Origin: an uncultured Cellvibrio sp.
GTDB lineage: Bacteria; Pseudomonadota; Gammaproteobacteria; Pseudomonadales; Cellvibrionaceae
Length of the DNA: 64,000 nucleotides
Direction: 5' to 3'
Assembly: GCA_937958105.1 (NCBI GenBank)
Contig: CALFXJ010000061.1
Location: 62,001 to 126,000 of the forward strand
In this document: positions 1 through 9,060 of the stretch, one piece after another
How positions within the stretch are numbered: the stretch's first letter is position 1
How the letters are laid out: every line of letters starts with the position of its first letter
The notes under the pieces: model-generated
What the model was told of the DNA's origin: nothing
The model's input: the letters and a program-made list of their open reading frames with translations, nothing else
Databases searched by the model: none
Program-made: the position numbers and the translations under genes

Positions 1-144
1 CAGGTCGGTCCCCACCGCGCTGGTTGGTGTGACACCGAAGTGGAGCAGGATTGGCGTCATCAGCGAGCCACCACCCACACCGGTCATCCCAACAACAAAA
101 CCAACAACCAAACCGGCGATTACAAAAGCGTACTGGAAATCCAT
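1..144 (-). CDS. TauE/SafE family sulfite/anion exporter, N-terminal part
   Basis: The reverse strand from 144 to the window edge encodes 48 residues starting MDFQYAFVIAGLVVG. A long hydrophobic first helix is followed by the glycine-rich GMTGVGGGSLMTP motif that marks the first half of TauE/SafE permeases. These are inner-membrane exporters of sulfite, sulfoacetate and related organosulfur anions; the substrate cannot be told from this fragment. The start is supported by a CAAGG Shine-Dalgarno-like sequence about 8 bases upstream. The gene continues beyond the left edge, so length and C-terminal repeat are unseen. It diverges from the DUF805 gene. Confidence 0.8.
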   Translation of the reverse strand, partial: MDFQYAFVIAGLVVGFVVGMTGVGGGSLMTPILLHFGVTPTSAVGTDL

Positions 145-402
145 AAAAACCTTGCGGGACCTGGGGCGAACGAAGGCGGCAAGGCTATCAGCAGGGCGCC
201 CATAATCAAAATAGCCAAAAGTTTGTACCCTATAAGGAAAAGGAATAATTACCTGACGGCAGGAAGCGATTCCTGTTATTTATAGGCCGCCTTGCGCTTT
301 CGCTAATCGTCGCTATAGTCAGGGATTAATGGTGCCGGTGAAATGCGGGGGTAGGTACATGATAGATCCACAACCCGCATAACCTGTATCAGGCGTGCCG
401 GC

Positions 403-418
403 GTTATTTGCAAATAAC
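403..418. promoter_or_regulatory. Perfect 16-bp palindrome, candidate operator
   Basis: GTTATTTGCAAATAAC is a perfect dyad with an AT-rich, operator-like composition, 66 bases before the DUF805 start codon. It resembles sites bound by dimeric helix-turn-helix regulators. No family can be assigned. Confidence 0.4.
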
Positions 419-439
419 CCGGAATACTCAATAAAAAAC

Positions 440-453
440 GGTAACGCGTTACC
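440..453. promoter_or_regulatory. Perfect 14-bp palindrome, candidate operator
   Basis: GGTAACGCGTTACC is a second perfect dyad, 21 bases after the first and unrelated in sequence, 31 bases before the DUF805 start codon. Two different dyads so close together suggest more than one regulator or a complex operator. No regulator gene lies next to it in the window. Confidence 0.4.
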
Positions 454-484
454 ACTTCTTAAAAAACCATCAAGAGGAATTACC

Positions 485-826
485 ATGGAATATTTTCTGG
501 GGGCCTACAAAAAATATGCTGACTTCACCGGCCGCGCCCGGCGCCAGGAATACTGGATGTTCATACTCTTCTACTTCATTGTCAGTATCATCCTCGGCAT
601 AGTGGATGGCGTGCTCGGTATCCAGATCCTCGGTCTGCTGTTCTCACTGGCCTCGCTGGTACCCTCGCTGGCCATTGGTGCACGTCGCCTGCATGACACC
701 GGGCGCAGCGGCTGGTGGCAGTTGCTCTACCTGATTCCGCTGATCGGCCTGATCATCATGATCATCTTCCTGGTTCAGGACAGCCACCCGGACAACGAAT
801 ACGGTCCTAATCCTAAGGCTGCTTAA
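485..826 (+). CDS. DUF805 family small inner-membrane protein
   Basis: 113 residues beginning MEYFLGAYKKYADFTGRARR. The family pattern is clear: the FxGRxxRxEYW signature near residues 15-25, then helices at about 25-48, 50-63 and 80-98, with the conserved ARRLHDTGRSGWW loop at about 66-78. DUF805 proteins are inner-membrane proteins of unknown biochemical function, often found near stress or phage genes. The ATG at 485 has an AGAGGA ribosome site at 473-478; a longer frame from 395 lacks one. The gene appears monocistronic, with a hairpin terminator right after the stop and a palindrome-rich leader in front. Confidence 0.85.
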   Translation: MEYFLGAYKKYADFTGRARRQEYWMFILFYFIVSIILGIVDGVLGIQILGLLFSLASLVPSLAIGARRLHDTGRSGWWQLLYLIPLIGLIIMIIFLVQDSHPDNEYGPNPKAA

Positions 827-837
827 TGTGCCCTGTG

Positions 838-868
838 CAGCCGGCGATTCCGCCGGCTGTTCTGCTGT
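838..868 (+). terminator. Rho-independent terminator after the DUF805 gene
   Basis: A perfect 9-bp GC-rich stem (CAGCCGGCG at 838-846, CGCCGGCTG at 851-859) with a 4-base loop starts 11 bases after the DUF805 stop. It is followed by a T-rich but interrupted tail. Confidence 0.7.
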
Positions 869-1091
869 TTATATCTCATCACATCCCGCCTATTCGCGCC
901 TCCCGCGCGATATCCTGCTGATTTCTGCGCCTCAGTGCATCAACGTTAGAACACTTTCGCGCCAAATCGCTGTTTTTGTTAAATATATCTTATAAATATT
1001 AATTTAGGGGTGTAGGCTTTTGGGAGCAGTCGCTGGCGTTAAGCCGGTGTGAGGTCTTCTTTTATCCCAATAACAATAACGGTGACCAATC
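869..1091 (+). other. Upstream region of the GH53-CBM13 gene
   Basis: About 220 bases without a gene. An AT-rich tract at about 970-1010 (TTGTTA, then TATAAATATTAAT) is the likely promoter area for the galactanase at 1092, but spacing between candidate -35 and -10 boxes is not canonical. I see no palindrome shared with the receptor promoter at 9061-9089. Confidence 0.35.
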
Positions 1092-2522
1092 ATGAAATTA
1101 TCTCGTCTGCTGGCGGCGGCCGGCTTGTGTTTTTCCAGTCAATTTTCCACGGGTGACACCATCATCAAAGGCGCTGATATCAGCTGGCTGTCAGAGATGG
1201 AAAACAGCGGTTATCGCTTTTATAGCGACGCCGGTGTGCAACAGGATGTTCTGCAGATCCTTAAGCAACACGATATGAGTGCGGTGCGTTTGCGGGTGTG
1301 GGTGAATCCGCCGGGTGGTTACTACAACGGCCTGGATGATGTGATCGCCAAAGCCAATCGGGCTAAGGCCGCTGGCATGAAGATCATGATCGACTTTCAC
1401 TACAGCGATAATTGGGCTGACCCCGGCCAACAAAATAAACCGGCGGCGTGGGCTAATCTGAGTTTCCAGTCATTGATGGATACGCTGTGGGCATACACGC
1501 GCAACAGTTTGATGACGCTGCGTGACGCGGGCATCACGCCGGACTGGGTGCAGGTGGGTAACGAAACCAATAACGGCATGCTGTGGCCCGACGGGCAGGC
1601 ATCGGCCAACATGCGCAATTACGCCTGGCTGACGGCGACAGGTTACAACGCGGTGAAGGATGTATTTCCCCATACGCCGGTCATCGTGCATCTGGCCAAT
1701 TGTCATGACAACGCCAACTTCCGCTGGATCTTCGATGGGTTGAGTAACAACGGCGGCAAGTTCGACATCATCGGTGCTTCTTCTTATCCGCTTCATGCCA
1801 CCAACCACAGCTGGCAGTCCGCCAATGCGGCCTGCCTGAACAACCTCAACGACATGGTGTCGCGTTACGGTGCACCGGTGATGATTACTGAGGTGGGGGT
1901 GCCCTGGGATCACCCCGAGGCAAAAACCATCGTAGGGGATGTGATCAGCAAGGTGCGCGCCGTGAATAACAGTATGGGCCTGGGTATCTTTTACTGGGAG
2001 CCGCAGGCCTATGGTGGCTGGAAGGGTTACACGCTTGGTGCTTTCGATAATAGCGGCCGACCCACCGCTGCACTGGATGCATTTCTTGATCCAGGCAGCA
2101 GCGCAGGGGGAAGTGCGCGACTGCAGTCCCGCCGCAGTGGCAAATGCATTGACGTTCCCGGTGCGAATCAGGCAAGTGGTACAGGGCTGATTCAGTACAC
2201 CTGCCATTCCAACGCGAACCAGCAGTGGGCCGCTGAAAATCTCTCGGGCGGCTACCTGCGTTTGAAGGTCGCTCACAGTGGTAAATGTATGGACATTGCC
2301 AGTGCCAGTACTGCCGACAGCGTGCGGGTTGTGCAGGCTGACTGCAGCAACAGCAATCGTCAGCAATGGCTGAAAGAAGATATGGGAAGTGGTTACTACC
2401 GATTGAAGAATCGCCACAGTGGTAAATGTGCCGATGTGAATGGCGCGAGCACGGCGAATGAAGCCATATTGATTCAGTACACCTGTGGTTCGGGTACTAA
2501 TCAACAATGGATCAATCACTGA
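1092..2522 (+). CDS. Secreted GH53 endo-beta-1,4-galactanase with C-terminal ricin-type lectin (CBM13) domain
   Basis: 476 residues. A signal peptide (about 1-21) is followed by a GH53 TIM barrel at about 23-333. The family's two catalytic glutamates are visible: acid/base E158 in VQVGNETN and nucleophile E267 in MITEVGVPW. A short Gly/Ser linker at about 335-341 leads to a ricin B-type beta-trefoil (342-476) with three QxW repeats (Q377-W379, Q424-W426, Q471-W473), one per subdomain, which usually bind galactose-type sugars. The expected role is hydrolysis of beta-1,4-galactan, the arabinogalactan I/pectin side chain, outside the cell. It faces the minus-strand GH2-GH53-receptor genes, which together look like one galactan system. 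Export to the medium is inferred. Confidence 0.93.
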   Translation: MKLSRLLAAAGLCFSSQFSTGDTIIKGADISWLSEMENSGYRFYSDAGVQQDVLQILKQHDMSAVRLRVWVNPPGGYYNGLDDVIAKANRAKAAGMKIMIDFHYSDNWADPGQQNKPAAWANLSFQSLMDTLWAYTRNSLMTLRDAGITPDWVQVGNETNNGMLWPDGQASANMRNYAWLTATGYNAVKDVFPHTPVIVHLANCHDNANFRWIFDGLSNNGGKFDIIGASSYPLHATNHSWQSANAACLNNLNDMVSRYGAPVMITEVGVPWDHPEAKTIVGDVISKVRAVNNSMGLGIFYWEPQAYGGWKGYTLGAFDNSGRPTAALDAFLDPGSSAGGSARLQSRRSGKCIDVPGANQASGTGLIQYTCHSNANQQWAAENLSGGYLRLKVAHSGKCMDIASASTADSVRVVQADCSNSNRQQWLKEDMGSGYYRLKNRHSGKCADVNGASTANEAILIQYTCGSGTNQQWINH

Positions 2523-2538
2523 TGCATTTCACGATCAA

Positions 2539-2634
2539 CCTGAACCCTCTGCATCGCGTGAGGTTCAGGTCAGTGGGTTCCTGCTGAACCGGCCGGAACA
2601 TTCCTTCCCGGAGTGTTCCGGCATCAGTCAGCAG
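2539..2634. terminator. Two hairpins between convergent GH53 and GH2 genes
   Basis: The first stem is CCTGAACC (2539-2546) with GGTTCAGG (2562-2569). The second is compound: an outer CTGCTGA/TCAGCAG (2581-2587, 2628-2634) and an inner GCCGGAACA/TGTTCCGGC (2592-2600, 2614-2622). Neither has a strong T-tract, so intrinsic termination in either direction is plausible but unproven. Confidence 0.45.
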
Positions 2635-2652
2635 AAGCAGAGGAAAAATTTC

Positions 2653-5016
2653 TCAGCGGATGCTGAGCTCGGCAGCAGTATTCAATGCGTTTGCTGTGAT
2701 GCGCGCCGCTGTCAAATCGGTGCCAATCTCAATCAGTGCAGTAGCCACGCCCGCCTCAGTTGTGATGCGTGCTGGGCTGACCAACTGAATATCTCCCTCA
2801 ACCTCAAAGCTCACCTCCACACCATTGTCATAGGTGGGATTGCCCTGGGCATCCTGCAGTTGAGCGTGCACGAACAGCAGGTCTTTTACTCCGGTCTGTG
2901 GTGCTTTGCCGCTGGTATCTAACTGCAGTGCAACCTGCGTGGCTTTGCCGGGCGTAACCACTTTATGTTCGGCCGCAAGGGTGCCGTTGATATAGGCTTT
3001 GGCGTGCAGCTTGCCGGCTTGGAATTTTTCCATATGGAAGGTAAACGGCGGATGCTTCAGATTGTTGGTATTCGTATTGCTGTCGGGCTTATGCCTGCCG
3101 AGGCTCCTGCCGTTGAGCAGCAGTTCGACTTCTTCGGCATTGCTGAAGACACGCACGTCCAGTGCTGAATCCGACTGCCAGCGGCTGGCGATGTGCACCA
3201 TGGGGCCTGACGTAAATTGATTGGATACATCCTCAGGGCTGCGCTGGCTTTGAAAAAAGTAATAACTGTATTTGGGACGGCGATGGATGCTCATGATACC
3301 GGAGGCTTCCAGGTCGTCAGCGTAACCACGGTTGTAATCAAACATCACCCAGTAGCCGTCGGCGAAGGCGGGGGTGTTGTAATTATCGTTATGGGCTTCC
3401 TGCACATTGGTGGCCTGCTGCAGCAAGCGCTTCTCACCGTCGCCCAGCAATTGACGGCTGGAGCGATCCGCCTGCAGCAGGTCAGCCCAGGTATCCTGAT
3501 GCAGTCCGGCATTCATCGCGTAATATTCCCAGTCGCCATACTCGGACACAACGTAAGGTTTGGCGGGCTCCTGATAATGCTCCAGACGATGCTGGCGCGC
3601 CTGCAGATAAATGTCGAATCCGTATGCCTGCCAGCCGGCTGAGTAAGTCTCTGCGCCCGGATATTCCTCGTGTACGATCCCGTGCAGGGAGTCAATGAAA
3701 GCTTCACTCATCCAGGATTCGTTGAGCGAACACTCCCAGGCGAGCACGGAGGGATGATTGCGATCGCGACGAATCATGTCGCGGCAGGTCTGTTGTACCT
3801 GTGCTTGAAAGGCCGGGTCCTCCGAAAAATATTGCCAGCCGAGGATGGCATTGATGAGTACCAGCCCCAGTTCATCTGCAGCGGCCATGAATGCCGGTGA
3901 GTGGGGGTAGTGAGACAGACGGACGTAATCGAAGCCGGCGGATTTGATTCTCACCGCATCGCGATAATCTGCCGCCGCTGAGGTGGCGTAGCCAACATAA
4001 GGGTGTTCCTGATGGCGATTTACGCCGCGCAGAAAGGTCTTCTCGCCGTTGATTAACAGACTGCCATCGTCAGTAAACCGGAATTCACGAATGCCGATGC
4101 GGGTCTTCTGCTCATCCACCAGGCGCGGGCCGTCAAACACCTGAGTCACCAAGGTGTACAGGTGTGGCTGGCGCGGCGACCAGAGGCGGGGATTGCGCAG
4201 GGTAAGCAGCAGGCGCGATTCCAGGTCGGTATTGGTGGTGATGAGTGTGCTTGGACTTTCTCTTCGGGCTACCTCTTTATCACCGTCCATCAGACGCTGT
4301 TTGATCTGCAATGTTTTTTCTGTTTTGCCGGCATTGAATACATGGGTTTGCACAGCAATCTGTGCCTCATCACGGGCAACTTTCGGGTAGGTAACGAAGA
4401 TGCCGCCACTTGCCGGTTTTTCTGCTGCAATCGGGTCGGTGATGTAGAGCTCGTCTTTAGTCACCAGATACACGTCGCGATAGAGCCCGCCGTAGGTGTT
4501 GAAGTCCAGTGTGGCCAGCGGCTTCGGTCCGGTGATGGGATTGTCGCGATTGTCGAGGCGAACAAGCAGCTCATTGTGGTCGCGGGTTAACCTGCCGGTA
4601 AGATCGACGGTAAAGGGCAGGTAACCACCGAGATGGGTTGTGAGTTTTTCGCCATTGAGCCACACCTCTGCTACGTTCATTGCCGCTTCAAAACGCAGCC
4701 AGACCGGCTTGCTGTCATCAATGGCCGAGCCGGCGATCATCTTGCGATACCAGGCATCGCCCTGAAACTGGTCGTTCACGATCAGGGGTTCGATCTTTGG
4801 AGTGTGGGGCAAGGTCACGCGCTGCCAGTCGGTGCGTGCCCGGGCCTGATCCGGCGCCGATAAATCATCGCTGCGCAGAAATTCCCAGCCGTCGTTGTAG
4901 GTCTGTTCCTGTGCGATAACCCGCGCATCGGCGGCATCTTTTCCAGTAGGTGCGCAGGCGGCAAGCAGCCAGCTGCCGCCCAGTAATGTGGCGATGAGAA
5001 ATAATTTTACAGGCAT
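2653..5016 (-). CDS. GH2 family beta-galactosidase lipoprotein
   Basis: 787 residues. The N-terminus is a lipoprotein signal with lipobox LAAC (C21). A GH2 sugar-binding domain (about 40-190), an immunoglobulin-like domain (about 195-312) and a TIM barrel (about 313-600) follow, then C-terminal beta domains. The acid/base is E433 in SLNESW and the nucleophile is E492 in VVSEYGDW. GH2 lipoproteins of this kind act as exo-beta-galactosidases or related exo-enzymes; here it would release galactose from oligomers made by the neighbouring GH53 enzymes. The lipobox implies outer-membrane or periplasmic anchoring. It lies three bases after the second GH53 gene, so the two are almost certainly co-transcribed. 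The exact sugar specificity is inferred from context only. Confidence 0.88.
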   Translation of the reverse strand: MPVKLFLIATLLGGSWLLAACAPTGKDAADARVIAQEQTYNDGWEFLRSDDLSAPDQARARTDWQRVTLPHTPKIEPLIVNDQFQGDAWYRKMIAGSAIDDSKPVWLRFEAAMNVAEVWLNGEKLTTHLGGYLPFTVDLTGRLTRDHNELLVRLDNRDNPITGPKPLATLDFNTYGGLYRDVYLVTKDELYITDPIAAEKPASGGIFVTYPKVARDEAQIAVQTHVFNAGKTEKTLQIKQRLMDGDKEVARRESPSTLITTNTDLESRLLLTLRNPRLWSPRQPHLYTLVTQVFDGPRLVDEQKTRIGIREFRFTDDGSLLINGEKTFLRGVNRHQEHPYVGYATSAAADYRDAVRIKSAGFDYVRLSHYPHSPAFMAAADELGLVLINAILGWQYFSEDPAFQAQVQQTCRDMIRRDRNHPSVLAWECSLNESWMSEAFIDSLHGIVHEEYPGAETYSAGWQAYGFDIYLQARQHRLEHYQEPAKPYVVSEYGDWEYYAMNAGLHQDTWADLLQADRSSRQLLGDGEKRLLQQATNVQEAHNDNYNTPAFADGYWVMFDYNRGYADDLEASGIMSIHRRPKYSYYFFQSQRSPEDVSNQFTSGPMVHIASRWQSDSALDVRVFSNAEEVELLLNGRSLGRHKPDSNTNTNNLKHPPFTFHMEKFQAGKLHAKAYINGTLAAEHKVVTPGKATQVALQLDTSGKAPQTGVKDLLFVHAQLQDAQGNPTYDNGVEVSFEVEGDIQLVSPARITTEAGVATALIEIGTDLTAARITANALNTAAELSIR

Positions 5017-5019
5017 GGG

Positions 5020-6177
5020 TTAATCGCTCTTGCTTGCAGGTTTATTGTTGTCTGCTTGCTGGTAATCAGCAGAGAAAAATGAAAAGGCCGGCAAGGTGTT
5101 GTTCTTCCGTGCGGCATTAAAAAAACTGGCGTTCTCCCAGTGTGAACCCTTGCCCCAGAGTGTGGGGCATTTGGTGCTGACCCACGCAGGCTCCCAATAA
5201 ATGACACCCAGGCCACCGGCAGATTTTACGGTTTGTGTGAGGCTCAGCAGGTAGTTGAGCTGACCTTGCGGTGTGGGTTCAAACTCAGGCAGAACAGCTT
5301 CTTTGCCCAGGACATTGTCGGCCCGATCAAAATTTCTGAGGGTCCATGGGTAGGCAGTCTCGACAATCATGACTTCTTTGCCGAAGCTCTGCTTCAGTGA
5401 CTGAATCGCCTCAGGCAGTTGTGGAATGGTGTAGCTGGACCATTGCGGATAATAGGAAAGGCCGATGATGTCGTAATCGCTCACACCATGCTGGTGTGCC
5501 TGAGGAAACCAGCGCAGTGCATTCTCCGGCTGCGCAATGTGAAGCACAATGCGAATGGTTTTATCTTTCTGCGCGGAAAAATTCCGTACGGCTTTGATGC
5601 CCTGATTCAGCAGGTAGGCGTTGCGTTGCCAGTTGATGCTGGAGTGGTCGGTCGCTCCGGCTGGTTGCAGAATTTCTGCATTGGTTTCATTGCCTACCTG
5701 CACCATCTCCGGCAGAAGATTGTCTTCGGCCAGCGCGGCGAGTGTGGCGAAGGTGTAGTCATACAGCGCCTGGCCCAGTGCTTCGGTGCTTTCAATATGG
5801 CTCCAGGCATTGGGTATTTCCTGACGCTCCGGGTCGGCCCAGGTATCGGAGTAATGAAAATCCAGCAATACCGGCATGCCCTGCTCTTTGGCGCGGCGAA
5901 TAGTTTTGCGGGCATCGCTGAGTGTTGAATATTGAGTCCATTCCGGGTTGTGCCACAGCCGTACGCGAACCAGATTCGCACCTTTGCGCGCGAAGAGTTT
6001 GAAGGGGTCCTGTGGTTTTCCCCGATCGCGATATACCGCTCCACAATCCTCCATCTCGTTGACATACGATAAATCGGCGCCGACATAAAAATCGTCTGCG
6101 CTGGTTGTGGCAGCGCTGGTAGCGAGCATAAAAGCCAGCAGGCATTTCATGTGTGACAGGGGGTTCCTGGTCTTCAC
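5020..6177 (-). CDS. GH53 endo-beta-1,4-galactanase, catalytic domain only
   Basis: 385 residues if started at the GTG at 6177, which has a GGAG site 8 bases upstream; an ATG at 6150 is the alternative and would trim nine residues from the signal peptide. After the signal peptide the whole protein is a GH53 barrel. Acid/base E164 is in VQVGNETN and nucleophile E273 is in MIVETAYPW (GTG numbering). There is no carbohydrate-binding module, unlike the GH53 at 1092. The two enzymes are clearly diverged, so this is not a recent duplication. Likely role: cutting imported galacto-oligosaccharides or surface-bound galactan before the GH2 enzyme. It sits between the TonB-dependent receptor and the GH2 gene on one strand. 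Confidence 0.88.
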   Translation of the reverse strand: MKTRNPLSHMKCLLAFMLATSAATTSADDFYVGADLSYVNEMEDCGAVYRDRGKPQDPFKLFARKGANLVRVRLWHNPEWTQYSTLSDARKTIRRAKEQGMPVLLDFHYSDTWADPERQEIPNAWSHIESTEALGQALYDYTFATLAALAEDNLLPEMVQVGNETNAEILQPAGATDHSSINWQRNAYLLNQGIKAVRNFSAQKDKTIRIVLHIAQPENALRWFPQAHQHGVSDYDIIGLSYYPQWSSYTIPQLPEAIQSLKQSFGKEVMIVETAYPWTLRNFDRADNVLGKEAVLPEFEPTPQGQLNYLLSLTQTVKSAGGLGVIYWEPAWVSTKCPTLWGKGSHWENASFFNAARKNNTLPAFSFFSADYQQADNNKPASKSD

Positions 6178-6307
6178 ATTATTTCTCCGGGATAACGCTG
6201 GGAGCGTAAGACGCAAATCAATAAAGAGGTGTTTCTAAAGAGACTGAATATTCAAACTACATCCCTGTAATTTACGAAGTCACATTCATATGACGGTCGG
6301 GAAGACT

Positions 6308-9016
6308 CTATAACTTCCAGCTGACGCCCACCAGGTAACGACGACCGAACTCTTCATACTTGTTAACATGGTTCGGGTTGTTGGATTCCAATCCATACAC
6401 GCGATAAGGCTCATCAGTCAGGTTCTGTACCTGGAAGTAAAACTTGTAGTTTTCGTTCAACTCGTAGGACAGACTCAGGTCAATGTAGCCTTCGCTATCG
6501 TTGATCCCTTCTTCACCTTGCACGGCGTTCACATCCCGCTGGAACTCACTGCGGTAGCTGTAAGACGTGCGTGCCTCAAAGCCGTTCTTGTAGTACCACA
6601 GCGTCAGGCTGCCGACGTGTTCGGATAAACCGGTCAGGCCAGCGCGGGTGGAATACAAGGGGACGAATTGCTCTACATTGGATTCGGTAAACGCGTAGTT
6701 GGCGTAGATACCCAAGCCATTGAACGGCTCCGGCAGGGAACTGAAGGCCTGTTGATACAGGACTTCGTAACCGCGGATGTACCCACCTTCACCGTTGATG
6801 GGACGCGAAACATTGTAGGTGGTGCCGTTATACACAATCTGTTCTGCATCGGCCGCGCGGGCGATGAAGGTTTCCAGATCCTTGTAATACACTGTGGCAG
6901 CGACGGACGACTCATCGTTGAAATACCATTCGTAGCCCAGGTCTACCTGCGTCGCGCGGAAGGGGTCGAGTTTCGGATTGCCCGAGGATGATTCGCCGGG
7001 GTTTGCTCCCCACATGTCGTCATTCAGGTTCAGACTCGGGCTCATCAGATCCACAGGTGCGCGGGCAATCGTTTTAGCGACGCCAAAACGCAGCTGCTGA
7101 TCATCGGTGACGGCCAGGGTCATGTTGAGGCTGGGCAGCACTTCATCGTAGTCATGATCAATGGCAACCTCTTCTATAGGACCGGCAACTTCTTCCCATA
7201 CATCGGGTGAGGTCTCCTGCCATTCATTGGGGCCTTGCTGATAACCGCGGGAGGTGGTTTCAGTCTGGACCGCACGCACACCGATATTACCGCTCAGCGG
7301 CAGGCCGAAGACCTCGGTGGAGAAGTCCAGCTGTAGGTACTGCGCGGTCACATCCTCGCTGACATCCCAGCTCGACAACAGATCATCGGCATCGCCGACG
7401 TCCGGATTGGCCAGTCCACCAAAGTAATAATCGATGACGGCATTGCGATCAAAGGTCAAGTAGTCCGGCAGATCACCCCAATAGCTGCTGCTCTTGGCAT
7501 CAATGATGAATTCTTCAGGGATGGGGGTGCCGCCATTGGCGGTGACGTACTGGATCCAGTTCTGCGCATTAAGGAATTTGTCACGCTGTGACGCCGAGAC
7601 GCCGAAGCGCGCAGCCGTGATGAAGCCGCTATCGAACTCGCGGGTGACATCCAGCTTGAGGGTGCTGATCTCATCGCCGCCGTCAGACTGGGGACGCACT
7701 TCGATTTCGCTGATCGAGTTCTGGCTCAGGTCGGTCAGATCGGCGGTGGCGAGGCTGAACCACATGCGCTTGTCGCCCGTCGCTCCGAAGGTGGCATAAC
7801 CAGGTGCTGCATGGCTGGTGCGAATGCTGGCCCAGCGGCGATCACGTTCTGTTTTGGAGTAAGACAGGTCTCCTTCAAAAATCCAGGCGCCCTGACGCCA
7901 TTCCATATTGAGGCCGTGGCTGATCAGAGTATCTTCCTGGGTAAATTCTTCATTGAGACTGCGCAGTGAACTCAGGGGTACAGTGCCTGACAGAAGATCC
8001 AGAGCTCCCTCACCCAGCTCCGGATTGGTATAGCCGGTAGGCACGGTACTGATCAGCTCCCACTGATCGTCGTAGGCATTGGCAATCTGGAAGTCGAAAC
8101 CTCTCTGGGTTTCATCAATGTCAAAGACTGACCAGAAGCCGTCGTACGCAATCTGTAAGTTTTCGTTGGGTTGCCATTGAATGGCGCCCATCACGCCGTG
8201 GCGACGGTCTTCTCCGCCGCGTACCAGAGCCGAGCCACCCCAGGGCGCATTCACGTTGGCGCCGACCGCATCGTTCCACTGGGTGTTGTGCCAGGTATCG
8301 CCGTAGTTCCACAGTTCTGAGCGCTGAGTAGCGATGGGTTGAGAGCGGCCTGCATAGCCCAGTGCGACCCCTAGGGTGTTATCCAGGAATTGATCGATGT
8401 AGGAGACGCTGAATCTGTGGCCCCAGCCATCGTTGGCCGCGTCGTCGATGTCGCTGCCGAGGTCGTAGAAGGAGCCGCGCACATCCACCGACATCCGCCG
8501 CGCGTCAAAGTCCAGCGGTTTGATGGTCTGCAGGTTCACGGTACCTGACACGCCGCCTTCCGACAGGTGTGCCTGGGGCGTTTTATAAACCTGGGCGGCA
8601 TTGATCAGCTCCGAGGGAAACTGGTCGTAACGAATATTGCGGTCTTCCTCTACAGTAGCGACTTCACGTCCGTTGAGGGTGGTGAGCCCGAGCAGCCCGC
8701 CCATACCGCGAATGGATATCTGACTGCCGTTGCCGCGGTCACGATCCTGCGCCAGACCGGGCAGGCGGTTAAGCGAATCGGAGATAGAGACATCGGGCAG
8801 CTGACCAATATCTTCCGCTGCGATCGCCTCAATCATGCTGGAGGCGTTGCGTTTCTGCTCCATGGCAGATTGCAGACTGCGCAGAAATTTACCGGTAATA
8901 ACGATCTCTTCAATCTGGTCATTGTTGGTCTGGGCCAGGCTCAGACTGCTGGATGTGCCCAAAGCTAACAGCAGAGCCGCATAGGTCAAGCGATGCAATG
9001 TGTGGGTCGGTTTCAT
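6308..9016 (-). CDS. TonB-dependent outer-membrane receptor, probable galacto-oligosaccharide importer
   Basis: 902 residues. The signal peptide is about 1-28 and a TonB box EEIVITG lies at 36-42. The plug domain follows at about 50-170 (SDSLNRLPG, SQISIRGMG), then a 22-strand barrel to the C-terminus. This long-barrel type is common in carbohydrate loci of Xanthomonas- and Cellvibrio-like bacteria. It would take galactan oligomers across the outer membrane using TonB-ExbBD energy. The substrate is inferred from the adjoining GH53 and GH2 genes. It is first in the minus-strand gene order, with a 130-base gap to the second GH53, and has its own candidate promoter (9061-9089). Confidence 0.9.
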   Translation of the reverse strand: MKPTHTLHRLTYAALLLALGTSSSLSLAQTNNDQIEEIVITGKFLRSLQSAMEQKRNASSMIEAIAAEDIGQLPDVSISDSLNRLPGLAQDRDRGNGSQISIRGMGGLLGLTTLNGREVATVEEDRNIRYDQFPSELINAAQVYKTPQAHLSEGGVSGTVNLQTIKPLDFDARRMSVDVRGSFYDLGSDIDDAANDGWGHRFSVSYIDQFLDNTLGVALGYAGRSQPIATQRSELWNYGDTWHNTQWNDAVGANVNAPWGGSALVRGGEDRRHGVMGAIQWQPNENLQIAYDGFWSVFDIDETQRGFDFQIANAYDDQWELISTVPTGYTNPELGEGALDLLSGTVPLSSLRSLNEEFTQEDTLISHGLNMEWRQGAWIFEGDLSYSKTERDRRWASIRTSHAAPGYATFGATGDKRMWFSLATADLTDLSQNSISEIEVRPQSDGGDEISTLKLDVTREFDSGFITAARFGVSASQRDKFLNAQNWIQYVTANGGTPIPEEFIIDAKSSSYWGDLPDYLTFDRNAVIDYYFGGLANPDVGDADDLLSSWDVSEDVTAQYLQLDFSTEVFGLPLSGNIGVRAVQTETTSRGYQQGPNEWQETSPDVWEEVAGPIEEVAIDHDYDEVLPSLNMTLAVTDDQQLRFGVAKTIARAPVDLMSPSLNLNDDMWGANPGESSSGNPKLDPFRATQVDLGYEWYFNDESSVAATVYYKDLETFIARAADAEQIVYNGTTYNVSRPINGEGGYIRGYEVLYQQAFSSLPEPFNGLGIYANYAFTESNVEQFVPLYSTRAGLTGLSEHVGSLTLWYYKNGFEARTSYSYRSEFQRDVNAVQGEEGINDSEGYIDLSLSYELNENYKFYFQVQNLTDEPYRVYGLESNNPNHVNKYEEFGRRYLVGVSWKL

Positions 9017-9060
9017 GCTGAGGTTCTCTTTTTATTGGATTATTTATAATATAAATTATA

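Larger units (their letters stand above)
145..484. other. Divergent intergenic region with two palindromes
   Basis: These 340 bases separate the TauE/SafE gene (minus) from the DUF805 gene (plus). I see no gene in them. They hold two unrelated perfect palindromes (403-418 and 440-453, listed separately). An open frame running into the DUF805 gene from a GTG at 395 lacks a ribosome site and crosses both palindromes, so I treat it as untranslated leader. Confidence 0.6.

Noticed and set aside
1470..2519. Open frame of 349 codons opposite the GH53-CBM13 gene
   Set aside because: The plus strand has an intact GH53 and three QxW repeats. The antisense translation is unstructured in composition and has no start signals.
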